This document shows positions 26,772 through 36,180 of a stretch of DNA of 64,000 bases, one piece after another. The first letter of the stretch is position 1. Each line of letters begins with the position of its first letter. The notes under the pieces are model-generated. The model did no database searches and had not been told where the DNA came from. It saw nothing but the letters and a program-made list of their open reading frames with translations. The position numbers were made by a program, and so were the translations under genes. The stretch spans positions 233,815 to 297,814 of the forward strand of contig NZ_JAKKDU010000002.1 of assembly GCF_021728535.1 (NCBI RefSeq), in the 5' to 3' direction. Origin of the DNA: Wocania arenilitoris (GTDB taxonomy: Bacteria > Bacteroidota > Bacteroidia > Flavobacteriales > Flavobacteriaceae).

Positions 26772-28064
26772 TGGAGTTGCTATCTTTATCAGGACACAAA
26801 ATTTAAGAGTGTTTCTTGCAAAACAAATATTTTAGAAACACGAAAACGAAAAAACGTATTTACACAAAGAGTTTAAAGATGAAGCAGTACTTCTAAGCTA
26901 TCATCGCGCTAACATTAAAGGGTTAGCAAATGAACTTGGTATAAAAGTAGAGCGCATATACAAATGGCGTACCGACCAAAAAATAAGGAATTAGGCACAT
27001 CCATTTCATTAAAATCAGAAAATCATGAATTTAAACAACTCAAAAAAGCACTTAAAAACCCAGAGTTAGAACTTGAAATATTAAAAAAAGCCGTTCACAT
27101 TTTCTCCAAGAACGATGGGAAATCTATCAATTTATAGGCATGTATAGAGAAAAATATCCTGTTGAGAAAATGTGTAAAGTTTTACAAGTAAGCCGAAGTG
27201 CCTATTACAACTGGTTTAATGGCAAGCCAAGCAAACGTACTTTAGAAAATGAACAGTTATTAAAAGCTATTAAAAAGGAGTTTGATTTAAGTAAGCAAAC
27301 CTATGGAAGTCCAAAAATAACAGAAGCATTACAAAAAAAAGGATGAAATGTATATAGAATACGAGTGGCTAAATTAATGCGTTTGAATAACTTAAAAATT
27401 AAAGTAAAAAAGAAATACAAAGTAACTACAGATTCTAATTATAATTACAGTATATCAAAGAATCATCTAAACAGATGATTTTAAACCAAAACGATTAAAC
27501 AAAACTTGGGTTTCTGACATTACATACATTAGAACCGCTCAAGGATGGTTATATCTAACCAATGTTATAGATCTCTATGACAGGCAAGTTGTTGGTTGGT
27601 CGTTAAGCGACACCTTATATGCAAAAGATACCATACTAGCATGGAAAATGGCAATATCCAAAAGAGAAATTACTGAAAATTTAATTTTTCATTCTGATAG
27701 AGGTGTACAATATGCTAGTAATGCTTTTAGAGATTGTATTAAAACAAATAAACTGATAACCCAATCTATGAGTAGAAAGGATTTGAGATTAAGAATAAAA
27801 ACAAAGATTTTACTATTAAAAAGTAATGCAGTAGCAGAAAGTTTCTTTAAAAATCTTAAAAAGAACATATTTGTCATGAATGATACAAGACCAAACAACA
27901 AGCCAAACTAGCTGTTTTTGAGTATATTGAAGTTTGGTATAACAAAAAAAATTACACTCAGCATTAGGTTACAAAACACCATATGAAACTGAAATTGAAT
28001 TTTATAATTTTAAACTAGCAGCATAGCTCTTAAAAAAAATGTCCAAGTTTCTCTTGCAAGTCCA
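26772..28064 (+). mobile_element. Decayed IS3-family insertion sequence
   Basis: About 1.29 kb. The ends form an imperfect inverted repeat that starts TGGAGTTGC at 26772 and ends GCAAGTCCA at 28064. GGACA and TTTAAGAG words recur inside both ends, and the outermost bases are TG and CA as in IS3 elements. Inside, OrfA (FKDEAVLLSYHRANIKG, then ELGIKVERIYKWRT) and OrfB (MYREKYPVEKMCKVLQVSRS, then KQTYGSPKITEAL, then FHSDRGVQYASNAFRD) are both present but broken by several frameshifts and stops, so it cannot transpose by itself. No clear target duplication remains. Confidence 0.8.
27123..28026 (+). pseudogene. IS3-family OrfB transposase, frameshifted
   Basis: The DDE transposase reading frame begins near 27123 and is intact to a TGA at 27344. 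It continues in other frames through the catalytic region, where DVTYIRT-like words are visible near 27515, to SDRGVQYAS near 27690 and a C-terminal GYKTPYE near 27966. At least three frameshifts separate these pieces. Confidence 0.75.
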
Positions 28065-28275
28065 ACCTCTTCAAAATCTATTTTTGGTATCAGACAGCGA
28101 TTAAAAAGATGTTAATATCAATTTACTTCTAGTATCAAAACTATTTTAAAAATAGGTGCATTTGCTGTTGTTCTTATAGCGATTTATTCTTAAAAAGTGT
28201 AACGTTATTTCAAAATTTGCTACCTACATATAAAGCAGCTTTTTACGATTGTTAACTTACAACTTTTGAGTTTAC

Positions 28276-29043
28276 CTAAAGTAATCTTTTATATTTTTCT
28301 ATAGCTTCTTGAATTTTTTCAATTCTGTTGTCAGGATCAGGATGAGAGCTTTGAAATTCTGGTACTCGATTTGGACCAGCTGCATCTTTTAAAATTTTCA
28401 TAACACCAATCATCTCATTTGGATTATATCCTGCATCTATCATAAAATGTACACCAAGTTCATCACTTTCTAGCTCGTCTCCTCTACCATTTTTTAATAA
28501 TTGACCTTGCCCAAATTGCTGTGCTAAACCTCCCATGTCTATGGCAGAACTTCCCATTGCAAGTACCTTCCAAAAGTTAGCGTTTGTAATACGCTCGTTT
28601 GAGTGTTTTCCTAATACATGACCTATTTCATGACCAAGTACACCAGCTAATTGGTCTTCATTTTGCAATTTAGAAAACAAAGCATAAGTAATAAATATCT
28701 GTCCGCCTGGTAGTGCAAAAGCATTTATTGTGTTTTCATCAGCTAGTAAATGAAATTCATATTTATAAGGAGTGTTTTTGGCAATACTACTATTAACAAG
28801 GTTGTTGCCAATTTTGTCGACCAAAGCTTGGTAGTCATTTCTTGGATGTAAACCACCATGTTGCTGTGCCATTACTGGTGCACTTTCTAGACCAATAGCT
28901 ATTTCTTCTTGTGGTGATAATGAAATAGCTTGTTTGGTTCCAGTATAAGGGTTTATTTCTTCTTGGCTACATTTTCTTAAATAAGCAAAAGCGGCAATAG
29001 CTATAAAAATAAAAATCCTAATTTTAAAATTTCCTCTTCTCAT
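28276..29043 (-). CDS. M48-family metalloprotease
   Basis: 255 aa with one N-terminal membrane or signal segment (about 8-22), followed by a cysteine in LRKCSQ that may be a lipidation site. The catalytic zinc motif HEIGHVLGKH is near residues 139-148, with the third zinc ligand in ELESDELG about 50 residues later. The FALPGGQIFITYAL strand before HEIGH is typical of M48C (LoiP/BepA-like) enzymes, which act in the periplasm on outer-membrane protein quality control. The exact role here is inferred from the family. Confidence 0.88.
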   Translation of the reverse strand: MRRGNFKIRIFIFIAIAAFAYLRKCSQEEINPYTGTKQAISLSPQEEIAIGLESAPVMAQQHGGLHPRNDYQALVDKIGNNLVNSSIAKNTPYKYEFHLLADENTINAFALPGGQIFITYALFSKLQNEDQLAGVLGHEIGHVLGKHSNERITNANFWKVLAMGSSAIDMGGLAQQFGQGQLLKNGRGDELESDELGVHFMIDAGYNPNEMIGVMKILKDAAGPNRVPEFQSSHPDPDNRIEKIQEAIEKYKRLL

Positions 29044-29235
29044 TGTTGTGAATTTATAGTACTAAAATTACAAAAAAAATAACCGCAATAAATAATTTGT
29101 TCAAATTTGTATGGTACTCAGTATAAGTTTTAGACACAATTTTTTAATTAAGTCACCTTTAAAAACTAGCTCAAACTAAAATGATATACATCATAATAAT
29201 CAGAAAATAATTATCTTCACATAAAAAAATAATTT

Positions 29236-29661
29236 ATGTCATTTCAGTTTAAAATTATTGGTAAACAGTATATAAATTCTATCATTCTTTTAGTTCAAAA
29301 ACTGAATGGTAATCAAGTTTCTGATGCTGTTTTAAAAGAACGTTTTTTAGAAATGTTTAATCAAAATTATGAGTGCGCTGGAGTTTTTGAAGACGAAAAA
29401 TTAATTGGAATTTCCGGATTATGGTTTTGCACAAGGCATTATTGTGGGAAAAGCGTTGAATCAGACCATGTTTTTATTGACGATGATTACCGTGGAAAAG
29501 GTTTAGGGAAGCAGTTTTTTGAATGGATTTACAATTATGTAAAGTTAAAAGGCTGTGAGTCAATAGAGTTAAATACTTATGTAAATAATTATCCATCACA
29601 TAAATTTTATTACAACGAAGACTTTGAAATTTATGGCTATCATTTTTTTAAAAAGCTATAG
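29236..29661 (+). CDS. GNAT family N-acetyltransferase
   Basis: 141 aa covering a single GNAT domain. The acetyl-CoA binding loop is DDYRGKGLGKQFFEWI (motif A, R/Q-x-x-G-x-G near 90-96), preceded by the strand ESDHVFIDD and followed by CESIELNTYVNNYPSHKFYYNEDFEIYGYHF, the typical motif B. The acceptor molecule is unknown. It is monocistronic and sits just upstream of the tRNA-Gly transcription unit. Confidence 0.85.
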   Translation: MSFQFKIIGKQYINSIILLVQKLNGNQVSDAVLKERFLEMFNQNYECAGVFEDEKLIGISGLWFCTRHYCGKSVESDHVFIDDDYRGKGLGKQFFEWIYNYVKLKGCESIELNTYVNNYPSHKFYYNEDFEIYGYHFFKKL

Positions 29662-29668
29662 TTTTTAC

Positions 29669-29698
29669 TTGTAATTAAGTTGTTAGATTATATATTTG
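29669..29698 (+). promoter_or_regulatory. Promoter for the tRNA-Gly transcript
   Basis: TTG (29669-29671), 19 nt, TATATTTG (29691-29698). The tRNA begins 101 nt downstream, so a leader of about 95 nt would have to be removed by RNase P. A short palindrome lies in that leader. Confidence 0.6.
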
Positions 29699-29733
29699 TA
29701 TCGTTAATGTGGGAGTAATTCATCGCATAGTTC

Positions 29734-29749
29734 CCCGATAACTATCGGG
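29734..29749. repeat. Small palindrome in the tRNA leader
   Basis: CCCGATA-AC-TATCGGG, a perfect 7-bp stem with a 2-nt loop, between the promoter and the tRNA-Gly gene. This word occurs as a dispersed palindrome in Flavobacteriia as far as I recall. Its copy number cannot be checked here. Confidence 0.5.
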
Positions 29750-29799
29750 ACAGGAGTTAGAGTGTTAGTTCCACTGGTTTAAAAAAAATAATATTAATT

Positions 29800-29872
29800 G
29801 CGGGAGTAGCTCAGTTGGTAGAGCGTCAGCCTTCCAAGCTGAATGTCGCCAGTTCGAACCTGGTCTCCCGCT
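29800..29872 (+). tRNA. tRNA-Gly (anticodon TCC)
   Basis: The full cloverleaf can be drawn. The acceptor stem GCGGGAG pairs with CTCCCGC. The D arm is GCTC..GAGC with AGTTGGTA in the loop. The anticodon stem TCAGC/GCTGA holds the loop CTTCCAA with anticodon TCC. The T arm is GCCAG-TTCGAAC-CTGGT, with one G-T pair. The discriminator base is T, and CCA is not encoded. Confidence 0.97.
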
Positions 29873-29874
29873 CG

Positions 29875-29906
29875 AAAAAACTTCATCTTAAATGGCGAAG
29901 TTTTTT
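29875..29906. terminator. Terminator after tRNA-Gly, shared with pepE
   Basis: AAAAAACTTC (29875-29884) pairs with GAAGTTTTTT (29897-29906), a 10-bp stem ending in a T-run. The mirrored A-run makes it work in both directions, and the stop codon of the convergent pepE gene lies at its right edge. Confidence 0.8.
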
Positions 29907-30613
29907 TATTTTAAATGATTTAACTGAAATCCAGATTCTACTTCGTAAGGTGTTTTATTATATTCAAAAACACGTGCTTTTAACTTGCCTTTTAATAGTA
30001 TAGAATCGCCATTAACTCTCAGCCAACTACCTTCGCGTAAACCAATTACTGGAGGCGTATTGTAACTATGAAATTCTTTAATTCTTGTTTCTCGGGTTTC
30101 TCCCATGTGTTTGCTATTAGTATTTGGGTCTAAATAATGCGGATTAATATTAAATGGAACAAACCCTAAAGTATTAAAACTTGGCGGATAAACAATTGGC
30201 ATATCGTTGGATGTTTTTATGGTAAGTCCGCAAATATTACTACCCGCACTTGTACCCAAATAAGGGGTGCCATTTGTAACGGTTTCTTTTAAAGTTGTTA
30301 TTAAATTATTTTTATATAATTGATTAACCAAAACAAACGTATTACCACCGCCAGTAAAAATAGCTTCAGCATTTTTAATAGCTTCAATAGGGTTTTTAAA
30401 AGTATGAATACCAACTACTTTTTTATCAATTTCAGCAAATGCTGTGGCGGCTTTTTTAGTGTATTCGTTATGCGATATTCCGCTAGGTCTTGCATAAGGA
30501 ATAAACAAAATTGTTTTTGCATCTTTAAAAAAGGTGCTAAGCTCATCTAACATATACTCTAAATAATCACTTCCGTGTATTGTTGATGTGCTTGCAATTA
30601 TAATGTTTTTCAT
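29906..30613 (-). CDS. pepE: Peptidase E (alpha-aspartyl dipeptidase)
   Basis: A 235-aa S51-family serine peptidase that hydrolyses dipeptides with N-terminal aspartate. GGGNTFVLVNQLY near residue 88 and the nucleophile motif GTSAGSNI near 119-126 (Ser in the middle of AGS) are clear. The NPHYLDP segment follows with the catalytic His region, and GLREGSWLRV near the end matches the family. There is no signal peptide, so it is cytoplasmic. It converges with the tRNA-Gly transcript across a shared terminator. Confidence 0.93.
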   Translation of the reverse strand: MKNIIIASTSTIHGSDYLEYMLDELSTFFKDAKTILFIPYARPSGISHNEYTKKAATAFAEIDKKVVGIHTFKNPIEAIKNAEAIFTGGGNTFVLVNQLYKNNLITTLKETVTNGTPYLGTSAGSNICGLTIKTSNDMPIVYPPSFNTLGFVPFNINPHYLDPNTNSKHMGETRETRIKEFHSYNTPPVIGLREGSWLRVNGDSILLKGKLKARVFEYNKTPYEVESGFQLNHLK

Positions 30614-30747
30614 AACGATTTAAAATTTAATGTAAAGCTAATCAAAATTGGTTTTTAATAAAGGATTTAATAATTCATATAAAAAGATTTAATGAATACT
30701 AGTCTAGAATTAGTCTTTAAAACCTTATCTTTAAAATAAAAAAAATC

Positions 30748-31545
30748 ATGAAAAAACTACTTGCTATTTTAGGGTTTGTTGTTTCAATAAATGTCTTTTC
30801 TCAAAATGTTAATAGAATTGAAGTTTTTGGAAGTATTATTGTTGAAGGTGATGATATTACTGGCATTACAATTTTTAACACATCTTCAAACCAAGGTACT
30901 GTATCAAATGAAAAAGGAGCATTTACATTAAAAGTGGCATTAAATGATGTGATTGAGGTTAGTGCATTACAATATCAAAATATCAGTTTTAAAGTGAATG
31001 AAGATATTATCAAGTCAAAAAAAATGAGACTTTTTTTAATTGAAGAAATAAATAAATTAGATGAGATTATTGTAACAAAAAAGGGACTCTCTGGAAATCT
31101 TAATACAGATATAGAAGCTACAAAAACATTTAAACTTAAGAATGATGATTTGTATTTTGGAATTAAAAAGAATACTAGTTATAGTTATGAAAATGATGCA
31201 CTATCTAACGTTGATAATATTGCAGTTAATATGCAAAACAGATTAATGGTTAATGGGTTAAACATTGTTAATGTGGTTGATCAGTTACTACTTCCTCTAT
31301 TTAGGTCTGAGGTTTCAAATAAGAAAAAATTAGGTATTCCTGATGTTCCCGTAGAGGCAATTAAATATTATTTTGGTTCAGAGTTTTTAGTTAATAATTT
31401 TAAAATACCAGAGCATCGCGTTGAAGAATTTATTCGATTTGTTGAAAGAGACGACTTCGATTTCACCTTACTTAATTACGGTAAAGAAATGGAGTTTTTA
31501 GAGCTTCTTAATAAAAAAAGTAAAGAGTTTTTAACAAAAAATTAG
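30748..31545 (+). CDS. CarbopepD_reg-like secreted protein, paralogue 1
   Basis: 265 aa with a signal peptide (cleavage near FSQ at 19). Residues about 22-105 form a CarbopepD_reg-like (PF13715-type) beta-sandwich: VFGSIIVEGDDITGITIFNTSSNQGTVSNEKGAFTLKV...DVIEVSALQYQ, closing with INKLDEIIV. A GLSGNLNTDI motif follows, shared with the next two genes, and then a helical C-terminal region of about 130 residues of unknown function. Proteins with this domain alone, without a TonB receptor barrel, are common before M1 peptidases in Flavobacteriia. First of three tandem paralogues. Confidence 0.8.
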   Translation: MKKLLAILGFVVSINVFSQNVNRIEVFGSIIVEGDDITGITIFNTSSNQGTVSNEKGAFTLKVALNDVIEVSALQYQNISFKVNEDIIKSKKMRLFLIEEINKLDEIIVTKKGLSGNLNTDIEATKTFKLKNDDLYFGIKKNTSYSYENDALSNVDNIAVNMQNRLMVNGLNIVNVVDQLLLPLFRSEVSNKKKLGIPDVPVEAIKYYFGSEFLVNNFKIPEHRVEEFIRFVERDDFDFTLLNYGKEMEFLELLNKKSKEFLTKN

Positions 31546-31606
31546 AAGCTGTTTTTAATTTCTTTAAGATTATAAATACGTTCTTTACCTTATAATTAAG
31601 ATACTT

Positions 31607-32410
31607 TTGGAACGTAAATTAACTTTTTTACTAATTGTTTTATTATCTCATTCTATACATAGCCAATCCATTAGAAGAATAGGGGTAAAAGGTTTAATTT
31701 CTGCCAATAATAATGATATTGAAAACGTAACGGTTTACAATACATCATCTAATAAAGGTACTATAACAAATACAAAAGGCGAATTTATTATTAAAGTAGG
31801 TTTAAACGATATTATTGAAGTTTCTGCACTACAATTTAAAGCTGTTACAGTTAAGGTTACAAAAGAAGTTATTGAGTCTAAATTGCTAAAAATTTATTTA
31901 GCTGAACATATTAACCAATTAGATGCTGTATTATTATCATCAGGACTTTCAGGGAATTTAAATGTGGATATTGATGAAGCTGAAGAATTACCTGTAATAC
32001 AATTAGATTTAGGAAACATGAATGCTTTAGAGTATTTTGATGATAAGGCTTTTGATAATAAAGTACTCAATCAGGAATTAGACAATGTAATGAATAACAA
32101 CACATTTTATAATGGAATAGATTTTGCTAAAACATTTGGATTGAATAAGTTGTTAAAACGGAAAAGTAAAAGGAGCGATTGGTATAGTGATAAAGATGAT
32201 AAACCTAAAGATATTTTAGATGGGTATTCGCATGAGTTTATTAGTGAAACTTTTAATATTTCTATTGAAAATGTAGAATGGTTTATCGCTTTTTTAGAAG
32301 AAAATGGCATTAAAGAAGATTTGTACAAAACCGAAAACGAAATGTATTTAATTGAGTTTTTAGTAAAGCAAAGCAAAGTGTTTTTAAAGTTGAAAGATGA
32401 AAAGCTTTAA
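31607..32410 (+). CDS. CarbopepD_reg-like secreted protein, paralogue 2
   Basis: 267 aa starting at TTG; this start is needed to include the signal peptide MERKLTFLLIVLLSHSIHSQ. The layout is the same as in paralogue 1. The domain has VYNTSSNKGTITNTKGEFIIKVGLNDIIEVSALQF, closes with INQLDAVLL, and is followed by the shared GLSGNLNVDI motif. The C-terminal region has a distinct acidic insertion (VIQLDLGNMNALEYFDD) and ends with the same FLVKQSKVFLK-type helix. A TAnnTTTG-like word overlaps the start codon, but I take it as chance. It overlaps paralogue 3 by 14 nt. Confidence 0.78.
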   Translation: MERKLTFLLIVLLSHSIHSQSIRRIGVKGLISANNNDIENVTVYNTSSNKGTITNTKGEFIIKVGLNDIIEVSALQFKAVTVKVTKEVIESKLLKIYLAEHINQLDAVLLSSGLSGNLNVDIDEAEELPVIQLDLGNMNALEYFDDKAFDNKVLNQELDNVMNNNTFYNGIDFAKTFGLNKLLKRKSKRSDWYSDKDDKPKDILDGYSHEFISETFNISIENVEWFIAFLEENGIKEDLYKTENEMYLIEFLVKQSKVFLKLKDEKL

Positions 32411-33197
32411 ACATTTTTCTTTTTTAATACTGTTACTTATTTTTCAAACAACAACATCACAATCTGTTGAAATGTATGGAAAAGTAGAAAGTAGTGTAAG
32501 TGTTGAAAACATTCATGTAATAAATAAAACAGCTCAAGCTTTTGCCACAACAAATAAAAAAGGCGAATTTAAAATTACGGTAAAATTAAACGATACATTA
32601 ATATTTTCTTCCATTCAACATATTCCGAAAAAAATAATAGTTGGCGAAAAGCTAGTTTTAAACCAAGCGGTAACTATAAAATTAGAAGAACAAATAAATG
32701 AATTAGATGAGGTTTTGGTTGGAAAAATATTAACAGGAGATTTACTTTCTGATGTTGAAAATGCTGATGACGACGCACCAATTAATTTTTATGATGTTGG
32801 GATATCTGGATATACGGGTAAGATTGCTACACAAAGTGAAAGGCGATTGCATGAAGCTGGAGAATTTAAACCCAAAATGCTTTTAGGGCTCTTGGGTGGT
32901 GGACTTCCATTAGACCCTATATTAAATGGGATTTCTGGCAGAACAAAACAGTTGAAAGAACGCGTTAGATTAGAAGCAAACGATGAATTATTACAAAAAA
33001 TTAAAACAAGCCTGTCCAAAGATTTTTTTAGCGTCTATGAGCTTGATGAAAGTTTAAGAGTAGATTTTTTCTATTTCTGTCAAGAGGATGAAAACTTCAC
33101 CAATACATGCACCAACAAAAGCGATATTGAAATTGTCGAGTTTTTAAAGGAAAAACTAGTGGCTTACAAAAACAATCTTAAAACTACCAACGATTAA
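32397..33197 (+). CDS. CarbopepD_reg-like secreted protein, paralogue 3
   Basis: 266 aa with signal peptide (MKSFKHFSFLILLLIFQTTTSQ). The beta-sandwich is the most diverged of the three: VEMYGKVESSVSVENIHVINKTAQAFATTNKKGEFKITVKLNDTLIFSSIQH, closing with INELDEVLV. The third copy of the conserved motif reads ILTGDLLSDV. The C-terminal half is again mainly helical and includes a CQEDENFTNTC segment with two cysteines that may form a disulfide. Its start lies inside the end of paralogue 2, so the two are translationally coupled. Confidence 0.78.
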   Translation: MKSFKHFSFLILLLIFQTTTSQSVEMYGKVESSVSVENIHVINKTAQAFATTNKKGEFKITVKLNDTLIFSSIQHIPKKIIVGEKLVLNQAVTIKLEEQINELDEVLVGKILTGDLLSDVENADDDAPINFYDVGISGYTGKIATQSERRLHEAGEFKPKMLLGLLGGGLPLDPILNGISGRTKQLKERVRLEANDELLQKIKTSLSKDFFSVYELDESLRVDFFYFCQEDENFTNTCTNKSDIEIVEFLKEKLVAYKNNLKTTND

Positions 33198-33262
33198 ATT
33201 TTTGGAATGCTTTTTGAAAAGTAAATAGAAACATCAAAATACTTACTTTAGCAAAAAAAAAT

Positions 33263-33766
33263 ATGAGATTAAAAAAATATTTTTTATTCCTCTTAATAAT
33301 ACCATTAATAGCATTTACTTCGGTACACAAATATTATGTAAGTGTAACCCAAGTGAATTATATTAAGGAAGAATCATCTGTTCAAATAACATCAAGAATT
33401 TTTATTGACGATTTTGAAAATTTAATCCGTAATCGCTACGACGAAAGTATAACATTGGCAGGTAAAAACGAACCTAAAATTGCAAACACTTACATTGAAA
33501 ACTATTTAAAAGATAAAATAAAAATAAAAATCAATAATAAAGATACAAAACTCAATTTTATAGGGAAAGAATACGACGCTGATATTATGCTTTGCTATCT
33601 AGAAATTGAAGACGTAAAAGACATTACATCAATTCAAATTACAAATCAGTTACTATTCGATTTATACAGTGAGCAACAAAACATTGTTAAAACTAAAATA
33701 AACTCTAAGCAAAAAAGCTTTTTACTTATTCTTCAAAAAGATAAAGCTTTGTTAAACTTTAATTAA
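33263..33766 (+). CDS. DUF6702 family protein
   Basis: A 167-aa exported protein with an N-terminal signal or anchor (MRLKKYFLFLLIIPLIAFTS) followed by HKYYVSVTQVNYI, the hallmark of DUF6702. The rest is beta-rich, with SVQITSRIFIDDFENLIRNRYD and YLEIEDVKDITSIQITNQLLFDLYSEQQNIV. Its function is unknown. In Flavobacteriia it typically sits between CarbopepD_reg-like genes and a large M1 metallopeptidase, as here, which suggests a shared role at the cell surface; this is inference from gene order. Confidence 0.8.
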   Translation: MRLKKYFLFLLIIPLIAFTSVHKYYVSVTQVNYIKEESSVQITSRIFIDDFENLIRNRYDESITLAGKNEPKIANTYIENYLKDKIKIKINNKDTKLNFIGKEYDADIMLCYLEIEDVKDITSIQITNQLLFDLYSEQQNIVKTKINSKQKSFLLILQKDKALLNFN

Positions 33767-33867
33767 AATAAAATTAAAATTCTTAAGAATTTGTTATTTT
33801 CGTGCGCTTTATTGCATTAAAAAATGAAGATTCTAAAAAAAGCTTATTAAAAACCCAATAATTTAAG

Positions 33868-36174
33868 ATGAAAAAAATTGTTTATTATTTTCTTTCTGTA
33901 GCCTTTATTTCTACAGGCGTATTTGCTCAAAATGAAGAAGAAAAAGAGCAAAAAAAAGGTCATACAAATACCAATAAATTTAAGCAGTTGTATGATGAGT
34001 TTTCAACACCAAACATGTACAGAGCAGCTTCTGGTGCTCCTGGTGTAGCATATTACCAACAACAAGCCGATTATAAAATGGATCTGGTTTTGGATGATGA
34101 AAATGCTAGATTATCTGGTTTTGAAACCATTACTTACACTAATAATTCTCCAGATGTTTTAAAGTATCTTTGGATTCAGTTAGATCAAAATATGCGTGCT
34201 AAAGATTCTAAATCACCTTTAATTGAAGGGAGTAGAGTATCACCAGTTCAAAGACCTTCTCAATTTTCAAACACATTTTTAAAAGGTCCTTTAGAAAGAG
34301 GTTTTAATATTGAAGAGGTTAAAGATATTAATGGTAAGCCACTGGAGCATACAATAAATAGAACCATGATGCGCGTAGAATTACCAAAACCAATGAAATC
34401 TGGTGATAAATTTTCATTTTCTATTAAATGGTGGTACAACATTAATAACCATGTAAAAGAAGGCGGACGTTCAGGTTATGAATATTTTGCTGAAAATGAT
34501 AATAGAATTTATGTGATGTCTCAGTTTTATCCTAGAATGGCTGTTTATAATGATGTTGAAGGTTGGCAAAATTCTCAGTTTTGGGGGCGCGATGAATTTG
34601 CTTTACCATTTGGAAATTTTGAAGTAAATATTACAGTACCTGCAGATCATATTTTAGATGGGACAGGACGATTAATGAACAGAAAAGAAGTGTTTACAAA
34701 GACTATGATGCAGCGCTATGAAAAAGCAAAAAAATCTTACGATAAACCAGTACTAATTGTTACTCAAGAAGAAGCAGAAAAAGCCGAAAAATCTAAAAGT
34801 AATAAAAAGAAAACGTGGAAATTATATGCTGAAAATGTGCGTGACTTTGGATGGGCAACTTCACGAAAGTTAATATGGGATATGATGGCTGTAAAACTTG
34901 GTGATAGAGATGTTATGGCTGTATCAATGTATCCAAAGGAGGCAAATCCGCTGTGGGAAGATTGGTCTACTAATGCTGTTGCAAGTACCTTAAAATCCTA
35001 TTCTAGAATGACATTTGATTATCCATATCACAAAGCTATTTCAGTAAGTGCACCAATGGGAATGGAATATCCTATGATATGTTACAATTTTGGTCGCCCT
35101 GATAAAGATGGTAATACGAGTGATCGAACAAAATTTGGGATGATAAGTGTCATTATTCATGAAGTTGGACATAACTTTTTCCCAATGATTGTAAATAGTG
35201 ATGAGCGCCAATGGACATGGATGGACGAAGGGCTTAATACCTTTTTGCAATATGTCGCAGAACAAGATTTTGGAGAATGGTATCCAGCAGCATTATCAGC
35301 TGAGCAGGATAAATACCCATCCAGACGTGGTCCTGCTGCTAATATAGTGTCTTATATGGGCGGTAATCAAGATTATATTGCGCCAATTATGACTAAAGGA
35401 TTGAATACCTATCAATTTGGTAATAACGCATACGGAAAACCTGCAACAGCCTTAAATATATTAAGAGAAACCGTAATGGGTCGCGATTTGTTTGATTATG
35501 CTTTTAAGGAATATGCAAACCGTTGGAAGTTTAAACATCCTACTCCAGAAGATTTCTTTAGAACTATGGAAGATGCCTCAGCTTTCGATTTAGATTGGTA
35601 TTGGAGAGGTTGGTTTTATACAACCGATTGGACAGATATAGGCATTAAAGAAGTTAAAAAATACTATGTGTCTTCTAAGCCTAATAAGTTTATTAAAGAC
35701 GTGGCAAAAGAAAATGGCAAAGAATTAAAAGATTTACCACCTCTAGTTTACATGGTTGAAGAAGGTAGCGAAGATTTTAAAGAAGAAATGAAAAATGGTA
35801 CACCAATTGAAAACTCAACACCTATTAAAGAGTATATCATGAATAATTTCACGCCAGAAGAACAAAAAAACATAAAAGCACCAAAGTATTTTTATAATAT
35901 CACGTTCAATAAACCAGGAGGTTTAGTAATGCCAATTATTGTAGAGTATATATATGCTGATGGTACTTCGAAAACAGAAACATATCCGGCTCAAATTTGG
36001 AGATTTAATGATAACGAAGTTAGTAAAGCAATTGCATCAGAAAAAGAAATTGTTAGCATTAAAATAGATCCTAATTTGGAAACAGCAGATGTTGACACCT
36101 CAAACAATTCATGGCCAAAGGAAGTTAAACAAAGTCAGTTCGATGAGTTTAAAAGCAAAGTAAAAGGAAAGTAA
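33868..36174 (+). CDS. Secreted M1-family metallopeptidase
   Basis: 768 aa with a signal peptide (cleavage after VFAQ near 21). The zinc motif HEVGHNF with the distal Glu in WMDEGLNTF (18 residues further) is intact. The substrate-binding GxMEN-like motif appears as PMGMEYPM, about 25 residues earlier. A C-terminal beta-rich region of about 150 residues follows. It would cleave N-terminal residues or short peptides outside the cytoplasm. It is the last gene of a five-gene same-strand set and is ended by a strong terminator at 36181. Confidence 0.9.
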   Translation: MKKIVYYFLSVAFISTGVFAQNEEEKEQKKGHTNTNKFKQLYDEFSTPNMYRAASGAPGVAYYQQQADYKMDLVLDDENARLSGFETITYTNNSPDVLKYLWIQLDQNMRAKDSKSPLIEGSRVSPVQRPSQFSNTFLKGPLERGFNIEEVKDINGKPLEHTINRTMMRVELPKPMKSGDKFSFSIKWWYNINNHVKEGGRSGYEYFAENDNRIYVMSQFYPRMAVYNDVEGWQNSQFWGRDEFALPFGNFEVNITVPADHILDGTGRLMNRKEVFTKTMMQRYEKAKKSYDKPVLIVTQEEAEKAEKSKSNKKKTWKLYAENVRDFGWATSRKLIWDMMAVKLGDRDVMAVSMYPKEANPLWEDWSTNAVASTLKSYSRMTFDYPYHKAISVSAPMGMEYPMICYNFGRPDKDGNTSDRTKFGMISVIIHEVGHNFFPMIVNSDERQWTWMDEGLNTFLQYVAEQDFGEWYPAALSAEQDKYPSRRGPAANIVSYMGGNQDYIAPIMTKGLNTYQFGNNAYGKPATALNILRETVMGRDLFDYAFKEYANRWKFKHPTPEDFFRTMEDASAFDLDWYWRGWFYTTDWTDIGIKEVKKYYVSSKPNKFIKDVAKENGKELKDLPPLVYMVEEGSEDFKEEMKNGTPIENSTPIKEYIMNNFTPEEQKNIKAPKYFYNITFNKPGGLVMPIIVEYIYADGTSKTETYPAQIWRFNDNEVSKAIASEKEIVSIKIDPNLETADVDTSNNSWPKEVKQSQFDEFKSKVKGK

Positions 36175-36180
36175 AATTAA

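Noticed and set aside
31602..31609. TAnnTTTG word as a promoter for CarbopepD_reg paralogue 2
   Set aside because: It overlaps the TTG start codon needed for the signal peptide and has no -33 TTTG, so chance is the simpler explanation in AT-rich DNA.
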